Program-made: the position numbers and the translations under genes
Notes under the pieces: model-generated
The model's database searches: none
Seen by the model: only the letters and a program-made list of their open reading frames with translations
Told to the model about the DNA's origin: nothing
Assembly: GCF_002009015.1 (NCBI RefSeq)
Contig: NZ_LZDE01000329.1
Location: forward strand, 1 to 48,340
From: Microbulbifer mangrovi
GTDB taxonomy: Bacteria > Pseudomonadota > Gammaproteobacteria > Pseudomonadales > Cellvibrionaceae
DNA length: 48,340 bases
Direction of reading: 5' to 3'
Shown: piece after piece, positions 37,941 through 47,290 of the stretch
Layout: the number at the start of each line of letters is the position of its first letter
Numbering within the stretch: position 1 is the stretch's first letter

Positions 37941-38633
37941 GTGAATAGCGGAGAACTGTCTCCGGAGGTCGTGTTTCATATTGGTTGGCTGCAGTTCACC
38001 GGTACGGCGCTGACCACACTGGGTATTGTCGCTGCACTCGGGCTTCTGGCTTGGTTGCTGAGTAAGCGTTTGCGGGATCAACCCGGCGCGCTGCAAACGG
38101 CCGCGGAAGCCGTATTTATTGCAATGGAAGACGCGGTGCGCGCCGTGGCCCCGGACCATGTAAAGCTGCTGATGCCATTTGTGGGCACTTTATGGATTTT
38201 TCTGGTGGTGGCCAATCTCACCGGCTTGATACCCGGCCTGCATTCTCCCACACGGGATCTCTCTGCCACCGCGGCGCTGGCGATACTGGTATTTCTGTCG
38301 GTGCACTGGTTCGGTATCCGCGATCAGGGCCTGCGCAGCTACCTGCGTCACTACGTTTCGCCGAATCCTATACTGCTACCGTTCCATGTACTCAGTGAGA
38401 TAACCCGTACTGTTGCACTGGCGGTACGCTTGTTTGGCAACATGATGAGCCTGGAAATGGCCGCGCTACTGGTTCTGCTAGTGGCAGGCTTTCTTGCTCC
38501 AATTCCGATACTGATGCTCCACATCATTGAGGCCCTGGTGCAGGCATACATTTTCGGCATGCTCGCGCTGATCTATGTGGCCGGTGGCCTGCAACTGCAG
38601 CAGCTCAAACAGGCATCCCAAGGGAAAAAATAG
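37941..38633 (+). CDS. atpB: N-ATPase subunit a (AtpB)
   Basis: Subunit a forms the ion half-channels against the c-ring. The essential Arg is in LAVRLFGNMMS, and the preceding SEITRTVA and following helix motif LVQAYIFGMLALIYVAGG are conserved. The N-terminal GELSPEVVFHIGWLQFT is typical of N-ATPase subunit a, which is shorter than the F-type. The GTG at 37941 has GAGTGAGG about nine bases upstream (230 residues); GTG 37926, overlapping the atpQ stop, is an alternative. Five to six helices are visible. Confidence 0.94.
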   Translation: MNSGELSPEVVFHIGWLQFTGTALTTLGIVAALGLLAWLLSKRLRDQPGALQTAAEAVFIAMEDAVRAVAPDHVKLLMPFVGTLWIFLVVANLTGLIPGLHSPTRDLSATAALAILVFLSVHWFGIRDQGLRSYLRHYVSPNPILLPFHVLSEITRTVALAVRLFGNMMSLEMAALLVLLVAGFLAPIPILMLHIIEALVQAYIFGMLALIYVAGGLQLQQLKQASQGKK

Positions 38634-38647
38634 AATAGGAGAAAAGC

Positions 38648-38917
38648 GTGAGTGATATGACCTGGTTTTCAGGGCTTTCCACTGTGGCTGCCGTGATCGG
38701 TATTGCCATCGGCGTACTCGGCCCGGCTTTTGCCATGGGGCGCGCCATTAGCAGCGCGCTGGAGGCCATGGCGCGACAACCGGAAGCGGAAAAATCCATT
38801 ATGCGCACACTGTTTATTGGCCTGGCGATGATCGAGTCCCTGGCCATCTATGTGCTGGTCATCATTCTCATCGTACTGTTCCGCAACCCGTTGCTGGAAT
38901 ATATCGCAAAGGGGTAG
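38648..38917 (+). CDS. atpE: N-ATPase subunit c (AtpE)
   Basis: This two-helix rotor-ring subunit has 89 residues. The polar loop ARQPEA is perfect. In helix 2 the ion carboxylate is Glu63, followed by Ser64 and Tyr68 (AMIESLAIY), equal to Glu65, Ser66 and Tyr70 of the sodium-binding c of Ilyobacter. In helix 1 the position of the Ilyobacter Gln32 ligand is Met30 (GPAFAMG), and the extra Glu common in N-ATPase c subunits is also missing. Ion specificity is therefore uncertain and could be protons. The start is GTG 38648 with the ribosome site AGGAGAAA. Confidence 0.95.
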   Translation: MSDMTWFSGLSTVAAVIGIAIGVLGPAFAMGRAISSALEAMARQPEAEKSIMRTLFIGLAMIESLAIYVLVIILIVLFRNPLLEYIAKG

Positions 38918-38927
38918 GGGTAGCCCC

Positions 38928-39683
38928 ATGGAGCTCAACTGGACGACTTTCCTTCTCGAGATCCTCAATTTCCTGGTATTGCTGTGGCTGCTAAAGCGAT
39001 TTTTCTATAAACCGCTGCAGAATGCCATTGCGCGTCGCCAGTCGGCGATACAGCAGCAGCTAGACGATGCCCGGAAGATGAAGAAAGAAGCGCAGCGGTT
39101 GCAGCAATCGTACGAAAATGATCTTGCTGCCCTGGAGCAGGGGCGAGAAGAGGCGCACGCCAAATTACAGCGTGAACTCAATATGGAACGGGAGAAACAG
39201 GAAAAACATCTGACTGAGTTATTGCAGCAAAAGCGCCAGAAAGCCCATGTAATTGAGCAGCGCCAGCTGAGGGAGTCACATCGGCAGCAGGAAAAGCAGG
39301 CACTGGAGCAGGGGAGCCGATTTGCCGCGAGCCTGTTGCAAGCCGGTGCGGGACCGGAGCTTGAGTCCCGCCTGCTGGAATTTTTACTCGATGCACTGCA
39401 CAAGCTACCAGCGGAACAGCGCGTATCACTGCAGCAATCTCTTGCAGGACAACACGGTCCCGTGGAAGTGTCGAGCGCTTTTCCACTGTCTGCCGGGCAG
39501 CGCCAGCGTATTGAGAGCGGTTTGAACGAATTGTCAGGGCACGAAGTGCAAAGTCACTTTCGGCAGGACGAGCAATTGATCGCAGGACTCCGCATTGCCA
39601 TTGGACCTTGGGTGCTGGGCGCTAATTTACGCGACGAGCTGGAGGCGTTTGCACACCTCGAAGAGGCGGCTCCCAGTGAATGA
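38928..39683 (+). CDS. atpF: N-ATPase subunit b with fused delta-like domain (AtpF)
   Basis: This is the peripheral stalk of the N-ATPase. An N-terminal membrane helix ([19 protein letters not shown]) is followed by the [18 protein letters not shown] region and a long coiled coil to about residue 140. The last about 100 residues resemble the C-terminal part of the F-ATPase delta subunit: [10 protein letters not shown], then [10 protein letters not shown] and [12 protein letters not shown]. No separate atpH is found, so b and delta functions are combined, giving 251 residues against about 156 for E. coli b. The ATG at 38928 follows a GGGGTAGGGG stretch; the 3' end overlaps atpA by 8 bp. Confidence 0.93.
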   Translation: MELNWTTFLLEILNFLVLLWLLKRFFYKPLQNAIARRQSAIQQQLDDARKMKKEAQRLQQSYENDLAALEQGREEAHAKLQRELNMEREKQEKHLTELLQQKRQKAHVIEQRQLRESHRQQEKQALEQGSRFAASLLQAGAGPELESRLLEFLLDALHKLPAEQRVSLQQSLAGQHGPVEVSSAFPLSAGQRQRIESGLNELSGHEVQSHFRQDEQLIAGLRIAIGPWVLGANLRDELEAFAHLEEAAPSE

Positions 39684-41157
39684 CAGCCTGTTGGCCCATC
39701 GGGAAGAATGGCTGAAACGCTACCGCCCGCAGCTGCGTGTTCACCAGCAGGGGCGGGTGGTATCGGTGGGAGACGGCATTGCCTGGGTAGCGGGCTTGCC
39801 CACTGCGGCAATGGATGACCTGCTGGATTTTGCCGACGGCAGCCGGGGGCTGGTTTTCGACCTCACCGGTGATCTGGTCGGTGCGATTTTACTCGAAGAA
39901 ACACCGGAGCTTACCGCCGGGACCACCGCGCGACTGCGGGGCCAACCCCTTGGCATCGCGGTTGGCGACGCATTGCTCGGACGGACAATTGATCCCCTCG
40001 GCAATCCACTGGACGGTGGCGGCATTCCTGAATGTAGCGGCTGGCAGCCATTGGAGAAGGGTGCGCCGGGCATTGTCGCACGGGATTTTGTCAGTCAGCC
40101 GCTCTATACCGGAAGCAAGGTACTGGATACCCTGATTCCTATCGGCCGCGGGCAGCGACAATTACTGGTGGGTGATGAGGGCCTGGGGCGAAGCTCACTG
40201 GCGCTGGACACGGTCATCAACCAGCGCGAGCAGGGTGTGTATTGTGTTTACGTGCTGATCGGCCAAAAGCGCTCTGCGGTCGTCAATACGATCGAGCTTC
40301 TCCGGGACTATGGTGCGCTGGATTACACGACGCTGGTTGTCGCCGAGGCGAGTGCATTGCCCGGTCTCCAGCATCTGGCGCCATTTGCCGGTTGCAGCAT
40401 TGCTGAATACTGGATGCGCAGTGGGTTACACACGCTGGTGGTGTATGACGACCTTTCTACCCATGCGAAGAATTACCGGCAGCTCTCCTTGTTGCTGCGG
40501 CGTCCCCCGGGACGCGAGGCCTATCCCGGCGATATCTTTTCGGTGCATGCGGGCCTGCTGGAGCGGGCCACCTGCCTCAATGCCGCCAATGGCGGCGGCA
40601 GTATGACCGCACTGCCGATTATCGAAACCCAGCAGGGTGAGATCGCGGCCTATATCCCGACCAACCTGATCTCCATTACCGATGGCCAGGTTTACCTGGA
40701 CCGCGAGCTGTTCGCCGGTGGCTTCCGCCCGGCGATCGACATCGGCAAATCTGTCTCCCGTATTGGCGGTCGCGCCCAGCATCCGGCGATTAAAAAAGAG
40801 GCGGGGCGGATGAAGCTCGACTACCTGCAGTTTCTCGAGCTGGAAATGTTTACCCGCTTTGGTGCCAAACTGGAAGAAAGCATGGAGACGGCAATTCACC
40901 GAGGGCGTATCTTGCGCGAGATTTTAAAGCAGGAGCGCCTGGCACCCCTGCCAATCGAGTTCCAGCTTGCGTGGATGGTCGCGTTTAACGATGGCCTGCT
41001 GGATGCGCTGGCACCGGATCAGGTGTCTGAAAAGCTGAGAAAAATACAGCAGCGTTTATCGACCTCAGTGTTGAGCCTGGAAGCTGACCGTGATCACTGG
41101 CACAGCCATATACAGAACTGGCTTGGCATTCAGTCCGGCGTAAAGGACGAAGTATGA
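39676..41157 (+). CDS. atpA: N-ATPase alpha subunit AtpA with altered P-loop
   Basis: This 493-residue non-catalytic alpha subunit starts at GTG 39676, overlapping atpF. The barrel domain ([16 protein letters not shown]) and nucleotide domain are present. The P-loop reads GDEGLGRSS at residues 166-174, whereas the alpha consensus is GDRQTGKTS: the Lys is Arg172. The arginine-finger segment [10 protein letters not shown] is intact, as are AIVYDDLS-like [10 protein letters not shown] and the C-terminal helical domain. The change suggests weak or absent nucleotide binding at alpha sites while catalysis at beta is still possible. The stop overlaps atpG (ATGA). Confidence 0.94.
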   Translation: MNDSLLAHREEWLKRYRPQLRVHQQGRVVSVGDGIAWVAGLPTAAMDDLLDFADGSRGLVFDLTGDLVGAILLEETPELTAGTTARLRGQPLGIAVGDALLGRTIDPLGNPLDGGGIPECSGWQPLEKGAPGIVARDFVSQPLYTGSKVLDTLIPIGRGQRQLLVGDEGLGRSSLALDTVINQREQGVYCVYVLIGQKRSAVVNTIELLRDYGALDYTTLVVAEASALPGLQHLAPFAGCSIAEYWMRSGLHTLVVYDDLSTHAKNYRQLSLLLRRPPGREAYPGDIFSVHAGLLERATCLNAANGGGSMTALPIIETQQGEIAAYIPTNLISITDGQVYLDRELFAGGFRPAIDIGKSVSRIGGRAQHPAIKKEAGRMKLDYLQFLELEMFTRFGAKLEESMETAIHRGRILREILKQERLAPLPIEFQLAWMVAFNDGLLDALAPDQVSEKLRKIQQRLSTSVLSLEADRDHWHSHIQNWLGIQSGVKDEV

Positions 41158-42026
41158 GCAGGCGACGGGAGCTATTGCACCAGTTCAGGAAATTGGGGGA
41201 AGCGCGCGAGATCGTTTCGTCGATAAAATCCCTGGCGTTTATGGAAAGTCGTCGCCTGGACAACTTTCTGGACATACAGAGGCAGGTGGTGACGGCCATG
41301 GAAGCGGCAGCGGCGGACTTCCTGCAGTTCCATGGACAAACGCTGCAGAGTGCAGAAGTTTCCGGTGAGCCGCTCCGACAGATATTCCTGCTAGTCGGAT
41401 CAGAGCGCGGCTTTTGCGGCAATTTCAATGAGAGCCTGGTGAGCGCCGTGGACCAGGCTATCAATGAAAAAGAGGATGTCGGAAAGAATATCGCGGTGAT
41501 CGCCTGTGGCAGAAAGCTTTGCAGCAGGATGGAAGTGCATCCACACCTGATTGCGGATCTCGATGGAGCTGCTGTACTTGATGAAGTGACCGGAACCCTG
41601 AACAGGCTGGTGGATACTTTGGGTGATCTTCAGCGTGGAGAGCATACGCTGACACTAACGGTGCTTTATCACGATCCGGAACAGGAAGCTGTGGTTGTCC
41701 GTGATCTGCTTCCGCCATTTCAGCAACTTCCGGCAGGCGACGCAGCATCAAACGGTCCACCGAATCTGAATCTTTCTCCCACCCAGTTTCTTATCGCGCT
41801 TGTCGATCAGTATCTGTTTGCCACCCTGCAGGAGATACTGTACGTCTCGCTAATGGCGGAAAACCTGCAGCGAATGCAACACCTCGAAGGTGCAGTCCGG
41901 TATCTCGATCAGAATCTGGACACTCTCAAACGCCGCGGTAACCAGCTGCGCCAGGAAGAGATTACCGAAGAGATCGAAGTCATACTGCTTAGTGCTACAT
42001 CTGTAAAGCCACCTGGAGTGGATTGA
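41154..42026 (+). CDS. atpG: N-ATPase gamma subunit AtpG
   Basis: This is the rotor shaft of the F1-like head, 290 residues. The N-terminal coiled coil is recognisable ([20 protein letters not shown], with [12 protein letters not shown]), as is the Rossmann-like centre with [14 protein letters not shown], the canonical D/ERGLCGxxN motif. The C-terminal helix has [20 protein letters not shown], matching the MxxATxNA motif only loosely. It is the last gene of the N-ATPase operon. The short gap to the convergent P-type ATPase gene (47 bp) shows no clear terminator. Confidence 0.92.
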   Translation: MSRRRELLHQFRKLGEAREIVSSIKSLAFMESRRLDNFLDIQRQVVTAMEAAAADFLQFHGQTLQSAEVSGEPLRQIFLLVGSERGFCGNFNESLVSAVDQAINEKEDVGKNIAVIACGRKLCSRMEVHPHLIADLDGAAVLDEVTGTLNRLVDTLGDLQRGEHTLTLTVLYHDPEQEAVVVRDLLPPFQQLPAGDAASNGPPNLNLSPTQFLIALVDQYLFATLQEILYVSLMAENLQRMQHLEGAVRYLDQNLDTLKRRGNQLRQEEITEEIEVILLSATSVKPPGVD

Positions 42027-42073
42027 GTTCCGGTAAATCTAAGCGCGGCTGAGAAAACAAGAGGCAAGGAAGG

Positions 42074-44494
42074 TCAGTGCTGCGCATCACTCAGAGTAAA
42101 GTAAAGCTCTTCTTCCTGGGCAAAGTGCAGGCGCACGATAGCAATCAGGCTCAGCAGCACGCGCCGAAGCTCCTGCACCTGTAGTTCATCCGGTGGTTCA
42201 TCGGCAAGTTCTTCTGTCAGCTGTTCATACCGGCGAGCGAGGCGGAAGATCTCGCGGTGGGTGTGGCTCATCGCGCCCATGGGATCAAATCCACGCACCA
42301 TCTTTGCCAGTGCAGGATACAGCTTCTCCTCATCCTCGCGTTCGTGGGGTAGCAGTTCTTCACGGATGACCGAGGCTACGGTATGAATTTCCGCATTGAT
42401 ATCTTTGTGATTTTCTGGCGTGTTGTTGGCGTTGCCGTTAAAAAAGTGGCCTGCGGCTTCTAGGCGATCCAGGACCGGTTGTAACTCACTGTGCTGGCGT
42501 TGCAGGTGTGCAACGAGTCCTGTCGGTAGCCTGGCTTCAGGCTCGTTGTCTGGCGGCGGCCGCAGTGCGCGCAGGGCATTGAGAATCACAGCGACGTCGA
42601 TCGCTTCCTGTACCAGTGCACCGACGACAGGAGGCAAATATCCGAATGCTGCCACAACCATTGCCAACACAGACAATGCCATACCAGCGACCACACTCTG
42701 TACCGCAATCTGACGGCCACGACGCGCAATACCCAAGCCATGTGGCAGGCAATCGAGCCGGTCCACCAGCAACACCACATCGGCGGCTTCCGCCGACGCG
42801 CCAGTGCCGCGCGCACCCATGGCAATACCCACATCGGCCGCTGCCAAAGCGGGGGCGTCGTTGATACCGTCACCGACCATGCCGGTTTTGCCGCGCCGAC
42901 ACTCAGATTTGACGGCTGCCACCTTGTCGGCAGGTGATCGGTCGGCAAGTACCGCATCAAAACCGAGCGACAGCGCAACTGTTTCTGCGACATCCTCGCG
43001 ATCGCCGCTGAGCATGACTGTGCGACGAATACCCGCGCGATGCAGTGCCCGGAGCGCCCGCGGCGTGTCGAGGCGAATCTGATCCGCCAGTAACAGCACG
43101 CCGGCCATGCGTCCATCGATACCCACGAACGCACCGGACAAGCCGCGTTGGGCCATATGTCGCAAACGGGATTTGGTCCAGCTGTCGCTAGTCCTTCCGT
43201 TTAAAACTAGTGCCAGACTTCCCACGGCAACGTGGTGTCCTTCGACCTCTCCGGTAAGTCCTTCGCCAGGCTCCTCCTTGACCTTGTCCGGGATATTAAG
43301 GATGAGCTTCCTGCGCCGGGCTTCCGCCACGAGGGACTGTGCCGTGCTGTGCTGGGATACCTGATCCAAGGACGCAGCCAAGCGCAAAACTTCATCGGGA
43401 AGGAAGCCCTCTGTGGCTTCGATACCCACCAGCTGTGGCCGTCCGGTGGTAAGGGTGCCAGTTTTGTCAAACAACAGATTCTGAATATCAGCGAGTTGCT
43501 CAAGTGCCGTTCCATTTTTGATCAAAATCCCGTGCCTGGCAGCCTGGGATATGGCGGCGATGATGGCCACGGGTGCAGCCAGAATAAGCGGGCAGGGCGT
43601 CGCCACCACAAGCACGGCGAGAGCGCGCACCGGATCGCCCGAGATCCACCAGGCGGCGCCAGCCAGGATCAATACTGGCGGGATAAACCAGAGCGCATAG
43701 CGATCCGCGAGGCGGGTAAAGGGGGCTTTGCCGGCCTGGGCTTCGGCAACCATACGCACGATGCCGGCGTAGGTACTGTGCTCCGCCGTCTTCAGTGCCT
43801 GCAGTTCCAGTGGGCTACCGGCATTGATAACCCCACTGAGTAACTGATCCCCCCGGCAATGGCGGCGCGGTTTTGACTCCCCGGTGACTGCGGACTCGTC
43901 AAGATCCGCGGCATCGGATAACAGTAGCCCGTCGACCGGCACCGCTTCGCCCGGTTTTACAATCAGCAGATCCCCTATTTGCACCGCGTCCGCTGGGATT
44001 TCTTCGAGCGTGGACGCCTCGTCAGCGAGCGTTCCGGAATCCCCATCGGCTGCGACTCGGCGGTGGGCCACGCGCGGGGTGCGTTCTAGCAACGCCGAAA
44101 GCTCCCGCCGCGCACGCCCGGCGGAGTACTCCTCAAGTGCGCGTCCGCTGGCAAACATAAAGGCGATTACCGCGCCCGCAAGATGTTCAGATAGCGCCAG
44201 CGCAGCGATCATGGTTAACAATGCCAGCAGGTCCACCCCCGCCTGCCGCTGGGCGATGGCACGTAGCGTATCCACTGTTGCGACGGCCAACATCAGTACC
44301 ACGGCGGCAATCCATGGCAGTGACGGATCGGCACCGAGCATCCAGGCAACGCCGCCAGCCCCGAGTAACAGGCCGATCACCATCACCAGCACCATATGAA
44401 AGTGGCGTGTGAAGATTTCCCATAGCGGTGTGCCACGCGCCGGCGACACTGATTCGGTAGAGGAATGTTGTTCGGTAGAAGAACGTCGAGTCAT
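42074..44494 (-). CDS. P1B-type (P1B-5-like) metal ATPase with C-terminal hemerythrin domain
   Basis: The 806-residue protein joins a heavy-metal P-type ATPase to a hemerythrin-like tail. It has the TGES actuator motif (ESAVTGESKP), phosphorylation motif DKTGTLTTG and hinge GDGINDAP. The membrane metal motif is TPCP (VATPCPLILA) rather than CPC or CPH, defining the P1B-5 group. Known P1B-5 members include Nia of Sinorhizobium, linked to Ni and Fe export. There is no N-terminal metal-binding domain. Residues from about 645 on carry the di-iron ligands (QRQHSE, LLPHEREDEEKLYP, SHTHREI, LHFAQEEELYF). Ni or Fe transport with iron or oxygen sensing by the tail is inferred. Confidence 0.92.
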   Translation of the reverse strand: MTRRSSTEQHSSTESVSPARGTPLWEIFTRHFHMVLVMVIGLLLGAGGVAWMLGADPSLPWIAAVVLMLAVATVDTLRAIAQRQAGVDLLALLTMIAALALSEHLAGAVIAFMFASGRALEEYSAGRARRELSALLERTPRVAHRRVAADGDSGTLADEASTLEEIPADAVQIGDLLIVKPGEAVPVDGLLLSDAADLDESAVTGESKPRRHCRGDQLLSGVINAGSPLELQALKTAEHSTYAGIVRMVAEAQAGKAPFTRLADRYALWFIPPVLILAGAAWWISGDPVRALAVLVVATPCPLILAAPVAIIAAISQAARHGILIKNGTALEQLADIQNLLFDKTGTLTTGRPQLVGIEATEGFLPDEVLRLAASLDQVSQHSTAQSLVAEARRRKLILNIPDKVKEEPGEGLTGEVEGHHVAVGSLALVLNGRTSDSWTKSRLRHMAQRGLSGAFVGIDGRMAGVLLLADQIRLDTPRALRALHRAGIRRTVMLSGDREDVAETVALSLGFDAVLADRSPADKVAAVKSECRRGKTGMVGDGINDAPALAAADVGIAMGARGTGASAEAADVVLLVDRLDCLPHGLGIARRGRQIAVQSVVAGMALSVLAMVVAAFGYLPPVVGALVQEAIDVAVILNALRALRPPPDNEPEARLPTGLVAHLQRQHSELQPVLDRLEAAGHFFNGNANNTPENHKDINAEIHTVASVIREELLPHEREDEEKLYPALAKMVRGFDPMGAMSHTHREIFRLARRYEQLTEELADEPPDELQVQELRRVLLSLIAIVRLHFAQEEELYFTLSDAQH

Positions 44495-44579
44495 AGGGGA
44501 AAGTATATGATCGGTGGGCTGCTATTTTTGCAAGTAATGGATGCCTTCTGTTGTCTTTTACCCTCCTAGTAAAAAAAGA

Positions 44580-47276
44580 ATGACCAATCCTGATTCCGAT
44601 CCCAACATCCTGTGGCATAACCTGTCGGCAGCGGAAGTCTCGACGCGCCTGAGTAGCGACGGAGAGGGCTTGAGTGGTGCTGAAGTTTCCCGCCGTCTCG
44701 CCCGATATGGTGCCAACACTCTGCCACAACCGCGGCTTACGGGATTCGGGCGCCTGTTCATTCGTCAGTTCATCAGTCCGTTGATTTACGTATTGCTTGC
44801 GGCGATGGTGGTATCACTGGTTGCCGGCAAACTTGCTGACGCTTCCTTTATCGGTTTAATCCTGATGCTGAACGCGCTGATTGGCGCCCTTCAGGAAAAC
44901 CACGCCAATCGCAGCGCACAGGCCCTGCGCGGGTTAATGGTGATTCGTACACGGGTGGTGCGTGGGGGAGAGGTTTTAGAGGTTTCCGCGGAGAATCTGG
45001 TGCCCGGAGACCAGGTGTTGTTAAGTTCTGGCGACCGGGTTCCCGCAGATATGCGTCTGCTGGAGGCCGATGGCCTGGAAGTGGACGAATCGGTACTCAC
45101 CGGAGAGTCTCTTCCGGTATTCAAAAATAGCGAATCGCTCTGCGATCCTCGTTCGCCGATCGCAGAGCGCATCAATCTCTGCTATGCGGGCACGCTCGTT
45201 GCCGCTGGCCGTGCCCGTGCCGTGGTGACTGCCACGGGGTTGCGGACAGAAATGGGCAAGTTGAGCCAGACCATGGAAGCGGCGCACTCAGCCACGCCAC
45301 CACTATTTCAGCGTATCGAGCGTTTCAGTAAAAAACTGACCATTGCACTGCTGGTAGCCGTCGCGCTGTTAGCGGCGATTGAGCTCGCCCGGGACACGGA
45401 TCCGTTGGTGATATTTATGACGGCTGTGGCCCTCGCGGTATCGGCAATTCCCGAGGGGCTGCCCATGGCCCTGACGCTGGTGCTTTCTGTCGGCACACGG
45501 CGCATGGTCAAGCGCCACGTGATTGTACGCAGACTGGTAGCGGTCGAGAGTCTGGGCTCCTGTACCGTGATCGCAACCGACAAGACCGGTACCCTGACCG
45601 AGAATCATCTGACAGCGCGCAAAATCGTTTTCTGTGATGACGTCAGTGTTTCCATTGACGGAGGCAAATTGCCATCAGCACAGGAGTTTTCTCCGCACGG
45701 TGACGTTCGTGTGGCACGCCTCGCCCTAGTTGCGGCACTGTGTAACGAGGCAGAATTGCGTCCTCTCGAGAATGGCGATTGGCACAGCAGTGGTGATGCC
45801 GTGGATCAGGCCCTGCTGGTGATGGCACATAAAGTCGGAATCAAGCGCAAAACGCTCCAGGGGCACTGGCCGCAGCAGGCACAGATACACTACGAACCGG
45901 CACTTGGATTTGCTGCAACTCTCCATGCGAATACCCAAAGTCAGCGTACATTGACCTGCGTGAAAGGCGCGTTGGAGAAACTGCTCCCCATGTGCAACCG
46001 AATGGCCACTGCGGATGGGGACAGACCACTGGATGCTGGCAGGGCGCTATCTGCAATGGCGCGTCTTGCCGAACAGGGCGCGCGCGTATTGGCATTTGCA
46101 GATGGCGAGGGCGGCGCGCCCGAGCACTTTGTGCCGGAAAGCCTCCACCGGCTCTGTTTGCTCGGGTTGGTAGGGATGTTTGATCCATTGCGCCCGGAGG
46201 CCGCTGCCGCCGTATCCGAGTGTCGTGCGGCGGGTATTCACGTGTGTATGGTTACCGGCGATCATCCACGGACGGCGCTTTCTATTGCGCAGGAACTGAA
46301 ACTTGCGGGCGACGAAGACAAGCCGGTGACCGGTATTGATCTGGCCCAGGCGGAGGCGCATGGGCCTTCGGCCCTGGATGCGCTCACCGCAGATACGCGT
46401 GTTTACGCGCGGGTTTCGCCCGAACAGAAGCTCACTATCGTCCAGTCGCTACAGCGTCAGGGGCAGTTTGTGGCAGTGACCGGCGACGGTGTCAATGATG
46501 CACCGGCCCTCAGCAGTGCACATGTCGGTGTGGCGATGGGGGAGCAGGGCACGGAAGTCGCAAAGGAGTCCGCCGATCTACTGTTGACCGATGATAATTT
46601 TGCCTCGGTGGTGGCCGGTGTCGAGGAGGGACGGATTGCCTACCAGAATATCCGCAAAGTGATCTTCTTCCTGATATCCACCGGCGCCGCCGAAGTAGTC
46701 TTGTTTGTCCTCAGCACGACTTTCGGAATGCCACTGCCTCTGACCCCAGTACAGCTACTTTGGCTGAACCTCGTTACCAACAGTATCCAGAGTGTGGGGC
46801 TTGCCCTGGAGCCGGGTGAGGGCGACGAGATGCGCAGGCCGCCGCGCCCACCGGAGGAATCCCTGTTCAATCCTGTGATGTTGCGCCGAGTACTGGTGTC
46901 GGGGGCGGTGATGGGCGGGCTCGCATTCGCCAGTTTTTACTGGCTGTTACAGCACGGTTGGGAAGTGGAAGCGGCGCGCAACAGTGTCCTGTTGCTGATG
47001 GTGCTGTTTGAAAATGTACAGGTGTTCAATAGTCGCTCAGAAAATCGATCTATCTTCCGGCAGCCATTTTTTTCCAACCCAATACTGCTACTGGGGACAC
47101 TGGTGGCGCAGGGTATTCACATTCTCTGCCTGTATTCACCGCTAATGCAGGAGGTGCTAGGCGTATCCCCTGTCAGTGCGGTGCAGTGGGGTGCGCTACT
47201 GACCATCGCGCTACTGCAACTGCTGGCGATGGAAATACTGTTGCGTGTTGCCAGGCCCGTAAAGCGATCGATTTGA
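44580..47276 (+). CDS. P2-like cation-transporting P-type ATPase
   Basis: This 898-residue P-type ATPase resembles the SERCA/PMR1 and Na/K branches. It has a cation-ATPase N-domain (about 5-65), TGES actuator loop (VLTGESLPV), the M4 motif IPEGLP, phosphorylation site DKTGTLTEN, MVTGDHPRTA and TGDGVNDAPAL. In M5 the Glu is kept (GAAEVV), but M6 reads NLVTNS where SERCA has NLVTDG, so one calcium-ligand Asp is Asn. The cation is therefore uncertain (Ca, Mn, Na or K). The ATG at 44580 is preferred; an ATG at 44541 adds 13 unlikely residues. It is divergent from the P1B gene. Confidence 0.92.
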   Translation: MTNPDSDPNILWHNLSAAEVSTRLSSDGEGLSGAEVSRRLARYGANTLPQPRLTGFGRLFIRQFISPLIYVLLAAMVVSLVAGKLADASFIGLILMLNALIGALQENHANRSAQALRGLMVIRTRVVRGGEVLEVSAENLVPGDQVLLSSGDRVPADMRLLEADGLEVDESVLTGESLPVFKNSESLCDPRSPIAERINLCYAGTLVAAGRARAVVTATGLRTEMGKLSQTMEAAHSATPPLFQRIERFSKKLTIALLVAVALLAAIELARDTDPLVIFMTAVALAVSAIPEGLPMALTLVLSVGTRRMVKRHVIVRRLVAVESLGSCTVIATDKTGTLTENHLTARKIVFCDDVSVSIDGGKLPSAQEFSPHGDVRVARLALVAALCNEAELRPLENGDWHSSGDAVDQALLVMAHKVGIKRKTLQGHWPQQAQIHYEPALGFAATLHANTQSQRTLTCVKGALEKLLPMCNRMATADGDRPLDAGRALSAMARLAEQGARVLAFADGEGGAPEHFVPESLHRLCLLGLVGMFDPLRPEAAAAVSECRAAGIHVCMVTGDHPRTALSIAQELKLAGDEDKPVTGIDLAQAEAHGPSALDALTADTRVYARVSPEQKLTIVQSLQRQGQFVAVTGDGVNDAPALSSAHVGVAMGEQGTEVAKESADLLLTDDNFASVVAGVEEGRIAYQNIRKVIFFLISTGAAEVVLFVLSTTFGMPLPLTPVQLLWLNLVTNSIQSVGLALEPGEGDEMRRPPRPPEESLFNPVMLRRVLVSGAVMGGLAFASFYWLLQHGWEVEAARNSVLLLMVLFENVQVFNSRSENRSIFRQPFFSNPILLLGTLVAQGIHILCLYSPLMQEVLGVSPVSAVQWGALLTIALLQLLAMEILLRVARPVKRSI

Positions 47277-47290
47277 ACGGATAACCGATG

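Noticed and set aside
42074-44494. Ser in place of Pro in the HP motif of the P1B ATPase N-domain (SQHST) as a sign of inactivation
   Set aside because: The His is kept, and as I recall the Pro is often replaced in the hemerythrin-tailed subgroup, so it is not good evidence of loss of function.
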